Assembly: GCA_963422285.2 (NCBI GenBank)
Contig: OY729419.2
Span: 744,001-808,000 of the forward strand
DNA length: 64,000 bases
DNA from: VXYL01 sp963422285
Lineage (GTDB): Bacteria > Pseudomonadota > Gammaproteobacteria > Pseudomonadales > Azotimanducaceae
Direction: 5' to 3'
Part shown: piece by piece, positions 61,857-64,000 of the stretch
Numbering within the stretch: the stretch's first letter is position 1
How the letters are laid out: the number at the start of each line of letters is the position of its first letter
The notes under the pieces: generated by a model
The model's database searches: none
What the model saw: only the letters and a program-made list of their open reading frames with translations
What the model was told of the DNA's origin: nothing
Position numbers and translations under genes: made by a program

Positions 61857-62636
61857 ATGACGACTATCGGCATGCGCGACATGCTGGCCGCGGGTGTGCA
61901 TTTCGGCCATCAGACACGCTTCTGGAACCCGAAGATGGCACCGTACGTCTTCGGCGTACGCAACAAGATCCACATCATAAATCTGGGATCCACGGTACCG
62001 GCCCTCGACGCGGCACTGACCGAGACGCGCCGGCTGGCGGCGCACCGCAACAAGATCCTCTTCGTCGGCACCAAGCGCGCCGCCTCCAGGGTAATCCGCG
62101 AGCAGGCCGAGCGGGTGGGCATGCCGTTCATCGACCAGCGCTGGCTGGGCGGCACGTTGACCAACTACAAGACCATCCGCCAGTCCATTCGCCGCTTGGC
62201 GGACTTGGAAACCCAGGCCGAAGACGGCACCTTCGAGATGCTCACCAAGAAAGAAGCGCTGCACAAGCGCCGTCTGATGGAAAAGCTCGGCCGCAGCCTC
62301 GGTGGCATCAAGGACATGGGCGGCCTGCCCGATGCGCTGTTCGTGGTGGACGTCCACCACGAGCGCATCGCGGTTACCGAAGCCAACAAGCTCCGAATCC
62401 CGGTGATCGGCGTGGTGGACACCAACAGCGACCCGAGCGGCGTGGACTTCGTCATTCCCGGCAACGACGATGCCATCCGCGCCGTGCGCCTGTTCGTGAC
62501 CGCGGTGGCGGACGCCATCGTCGAAGGCCAGACCCGTGGCGAAGTGGATGTGGACGACTTCGTCCAGATCGCCGACGACTCCATAGCGGCTGCCGCCGAC
62601 GCGGCGGGCCCGGAACCGAAGGAGCAGAACCCATGA
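61857..62636 (+). CDS. rpsB: Ribosomal protein uS2
   Basis: 259 residues from the ATG at 61857 (MTTIGMRDMLAAGVHFGHQT). HFGHQTRFWNPKMAPYVFG, LFVGTKRAASRVIREQAE, QRWLGGTLTNYKTIRQSI and VIGVVDTNSDPSGVDFVIPG are canonical. It binds the 30S head-body junction. It overlaps tsf by 4 bp (ATGA). Confidence 0.98.
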   Translation: MTTIGMRDMLAAGVHFGHQTRFWNPKMAPYVFGVRNKIHIINLGSTVPALDAALTETRRLAAHRNKILFVGTKRAASRVIREQAERVGMPFIDQRWLGGTLTNYKTIRQSIRRLADLETQAEDGTFEMLTKKEALHKRRLMEKLGRSLGGIKDMGGLPDALFVVDVHHERIAVTEANKLRIPVIGVVDTNSDPSGVDFVIPGNDDAIRAVRLFVTAVADAIVEGQTRGEVDVDDFVQIADDSIAAAADAAGPEPKEQNP

Positions 62637-63472
62637 ACAGGGCTATGATCAAGGAACTGCGGGAGCGAACCGGCGTCGGCTTCGGCGACTGCAAGAAGGC
62701 CCTGGTGGAAGCCGATTGGGATTTGGAGCGCGCGGTGGACATCGTACGGGCCCAGAGCGGCGCCAAGGCCGAGAAGAAGGCCGGCCGCACCGCGGCCGAG
62801 GGCCTGCTCGGCATCAGGGTCGAGGATAGGCGAGGGGCGATGGTCGAGGTCAACGTCGAGACCGACTTCGCCGCTCGCAACCCCAAGTTCGCGGCCTTCG
62901 TCGAAGGCGCCGTAGCCCTGGTACTGGAACAGGGTGCCGACGGCCTCGAATCGGCGCTGGAAGACGAACGCCAATCCCTGGTGCAGGAGATCGGCGAGAA
63001 CGTCAACGTGCGCCGAGCGGCGCTACTCGAAGCGCCCGCCGGCGGCGCGATCGCCAGCTATCTGCACCAGGATCGCAAAAAAGCCACCTTGGTGACCCTC
63101 GTCGGCGGCGACGATGCCGTCGGTCGAGACCTCGCCATGCACGTTACCGCCATGCGTCCCCTGGTAGTCGCTCCGGACGACGTGCCGGCGGACGTGGTGG
63201 CCCGGGAACGGGCGATCTTCGAGGAGCAGGCGGCGGCGAGCGGCAAACCGCCACAAATCGTCGAGAAGATGATCGCCGGCCGACTGCGCAAGTTCCTGGC
63301 CGAGTCGAGCCTGTTGGAACAGCCCTTCGTCAAGGATGCGGACGTCAAGGTGGGCAAGCTGCTCGCGGGCGCGAAGGCGACCTGCGCCGGCTTCGAACGC
63401 TTCGAGGTAGGCGAAGGCATCGACAAGCGCGAGGAAGACTTCGCCCAAGAAGTGAGAAAGCAGCTAAGCTGA
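62633..63472 (+). CDS. tsf: Elongation factor Ts
   Basis: 279 residues: UBA-like N-terminus (MIKELRERTGVGFGDCKKAL, ADWDLERAVDIVR) with the variant TGVGF/GDCKKAL motif, the core VEVNVETDFAARNPKFAAFV and the C-terminal dimer domain. EF-Ts recycles EF-Tu-GDP. pyrH and frr, which usually follow tsf, are not here but at 32-33 kb. Confidence 0.98.
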   Translation: MNRAMIKELRERTGVGFGDCKKALVEADWDLERAVDIVRAQSGAKAEKKAGRTAAEGLLGIRVEDRRGAMVEVNVETDFAARNPKFAAFVEGAVALVLEQGADGLESALEDERQSLVQEIGENVNVRRAALLEAPAGGAIASYLHQDRKKATLVTLVGGDDAVGRDLAMHVTAMRPLVVAPDDVPADVVARERAIFEEQAAASGKPPQIVEKMIAGRLRKFLAESSLLEQPFVKDADVKVGKLLAGAKATCAGFERFEVGEGIDKREEDFAQEVRKQLS

Positions 63473-63554
63473 GACCTGCAGCAGGCGGATCCCTGACGGG
63501 CCGAAACGGAGCGGAGAATCGCGCGCGGTGCAGTGCCGCCTTGCGGGCTTGGTT

Positions 63555-63587
63555 GATGGGGAGACCACAACGAGACGTCTCCCCATC
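63555..63587 (+). other. Perfect 11-bp hairpin downstream of tsf
   Basis: GATGGGGAGAC (63555-63565) and GTCTCCCCATC (63577-63587) form a perfect stem with an 11-nt loop. There is no T-run after it, so it is not a standard terminator; it may stabilise the tsf 3' end or be a small repeat. The rest of 63473-63770 shows no gene. Confidence 0.5.
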
Positions 63588-63777
63588 CATCGCCAGCCCT
63601 TCGACAAGCAGTACCGTGGCGGTCGACGGCTCGAAGCGGGGAATTATTCAGGGAAACCAAGCCGCCGACCGCGTCGAGGAACGCCCTCGCGGTCGATAGC
63701 CGCAACCACCCGAATATGCGATAAGGATATGGAACAAAGGGACGGCGACATTGGCGGCAATGGCTGTAGGCCGGCGA

Positions 63778-63802
63778 ATAGCCGAGTATTTTAGTCGGCT
63801 AT
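63778..63802 (+). promoter_or_regulatory. IscR type-1-like operator upstream of sufB
   Basis: A 25-bp palindromic site reading ATAGCCGAGT-ATTTT-AGTCGGCTAT matches the IscR type 1 pattern (ATASYYGACTRWWWYAGTCRSSTAT) at all positions but one (G for C at the ninth base). The palindrome extends to 12 bp per arm (63774-63785 and 63795-63806). It lies directly before a TACAAT -10 box and 41 bp before sufB, so Fe-S-dependent repression by an Rrf2-family regulator is likely. No iscR gene is in the window. Confidence 0.75.
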
Positions 63803-63806
63803 TCGC

Positions 63807-63812
63807 TACAAT
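63807..63812 (+). promoter_or_regulatory. -10 box of the suf operon
   Basis: TACAAT adjoins the right arm of the IscR-like palindrome; the -35 region falls inside the palindrome and is poor, as expected of a regulated promoter. About 30 nt separate it from the sufB ATG. Confidence 0.6.
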
Positions 63813-63842
63813 CCCTCCGTTGCCCGCCACTAGCTGGACGCC

Positions 63843-64000
63843 ATGCCCGAAACAGCTACCGACCTGGACACTTTGGTCCGCAGCGAATACTCCGCCGGCT
63901 TCGTCACCGAGATCGAGACGGATACGCTGCCGCCCGGCCTCGACGAGGATGTGGTGCGGACCATCTCCGCCCGAAAGGAGGAGCCTAGCTGGATGATCGA
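63843..64000 (+). CDS. sufB: Fe-S cluster assembly scaffold SufB (partial, N-terminus only)
   Basis: The first 52 codons read PETATDLDTLVRSEYSAGFV, then LPPGLDEDVVRTISARKEEP and SWMI, which is the SufB N-terminus (LDEDVVRxISxKKxEPxWM). The gene runs off the right edge. SufB with SufC and SufD assembles Fe-S clusters, especially under oxidative stress or iron limitation. An IscR-type operator lies just upstream, in keeping with the role. Confidence 0.88.
   Translation, partial: MPETATDLDTLVRSEYSAGFVTEIETDTLPPGLDEDVVRTISARKEEPSWMI

Noticed and set aside
63555..63587. Rho-independent terminator of rpsB-tsf
   Set aside because: The stem is perfect but no T-run follows on either strand.

Overview
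The window is a GC-rich chromosomal segment of a gammaproteobacterium that I cannot name. The lineage is suggested by a sigma-E operon (rpoE-rseABC) leading into lepA-rnc-era-recO, a rpsU-yqeY-dnaG-rpoD macromolecular-synthesis cluster, guaBA, relA, purL of the long gammaproteobacterial type, PlsB, GlnD, a type II secretion secretin and a FabY-type ketoacyl synthase. Most of the window is housekeeping DNA, tightly packed with 1-8 base overlaps. Several accessory genes on the minus strand are broken by frameshifts, which points to ongoing gene decay (or local indel errors).

Layout. 1-5.4 kb: an AccA-like carboxyltransferase (running off the left edge), divergent from moaB-thiolase-fabY. 5.4-6.35 kb: decayed minus-strand genes. 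6.4-9.1 kb: a TldD/TldE metalloprotease pair. 9.2-10.0 kb: an acyl-CoA dehydrogenase remnant and a NUDIX hydrolase. 10.1-15.6 kb (minus): purL carrying three in-frame 78-bp palindromic repeats, tadA, and a secreted protein built of about eight ~38-residue repeats. 15.8-17.8 kb (minus): a frameshifted sigma-like gene with membrane partners. 18.0-21.2 kb (minus): guaBA. 21.4-26.1 kb: rpsU-yqeY-dnaG-rpoD. 26.2-31.4 kb: a partner-switching signalling module (response-regulator/PP2C phosphatase, RsbW-like kinase, periplasmic binding protein, sensor kinase, convergent STAS antagonist). 31.5-33.4 kb (minus): pyrH-frr followed by a CAU-anticodon tRNA gene interrupted by a 305-nt group I intron. 33.6-43.5 kb: rpoE-rseABC, lepA-rnc-era-recO-relA, adk. 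43.6-44.5 kb: an AT-hook protein and its terminator. 44.6-47.0 kb: moeA divergent from tsaB-rsmJ. 47.0-60.0 kb (minus): two tandem map genes, then glnD-dapC-dapE-gspN-gspC-gspD-plsB. 60.1-64.0 kb: a CaiB-type CoA-transferase, rpsB-tsf and the start of sufB behind a near-consensus IscR-type operator.

The strongest finding is the group I intron. The 5' half (31867-31903) and 3' half (31522-31561) join into a complete 77-nt tRNA with encoded CCA. The intervening RNA carries recognisable P, Q, R and S core elements, a GNRA-capped P2, and U/G splice boundaries between tRNA positions 36 and 37, the same place as the small Azoarcus tRNA-Ile(CAU) intron. Other points worth a second look are the repeat array inside purL, the sensory module, the repeat protein, the IscR-like operator, and several promoters whose -10 boxes lie only 7-9 nt before the start codon, implying leaderless or near-leaderless mRNAs.
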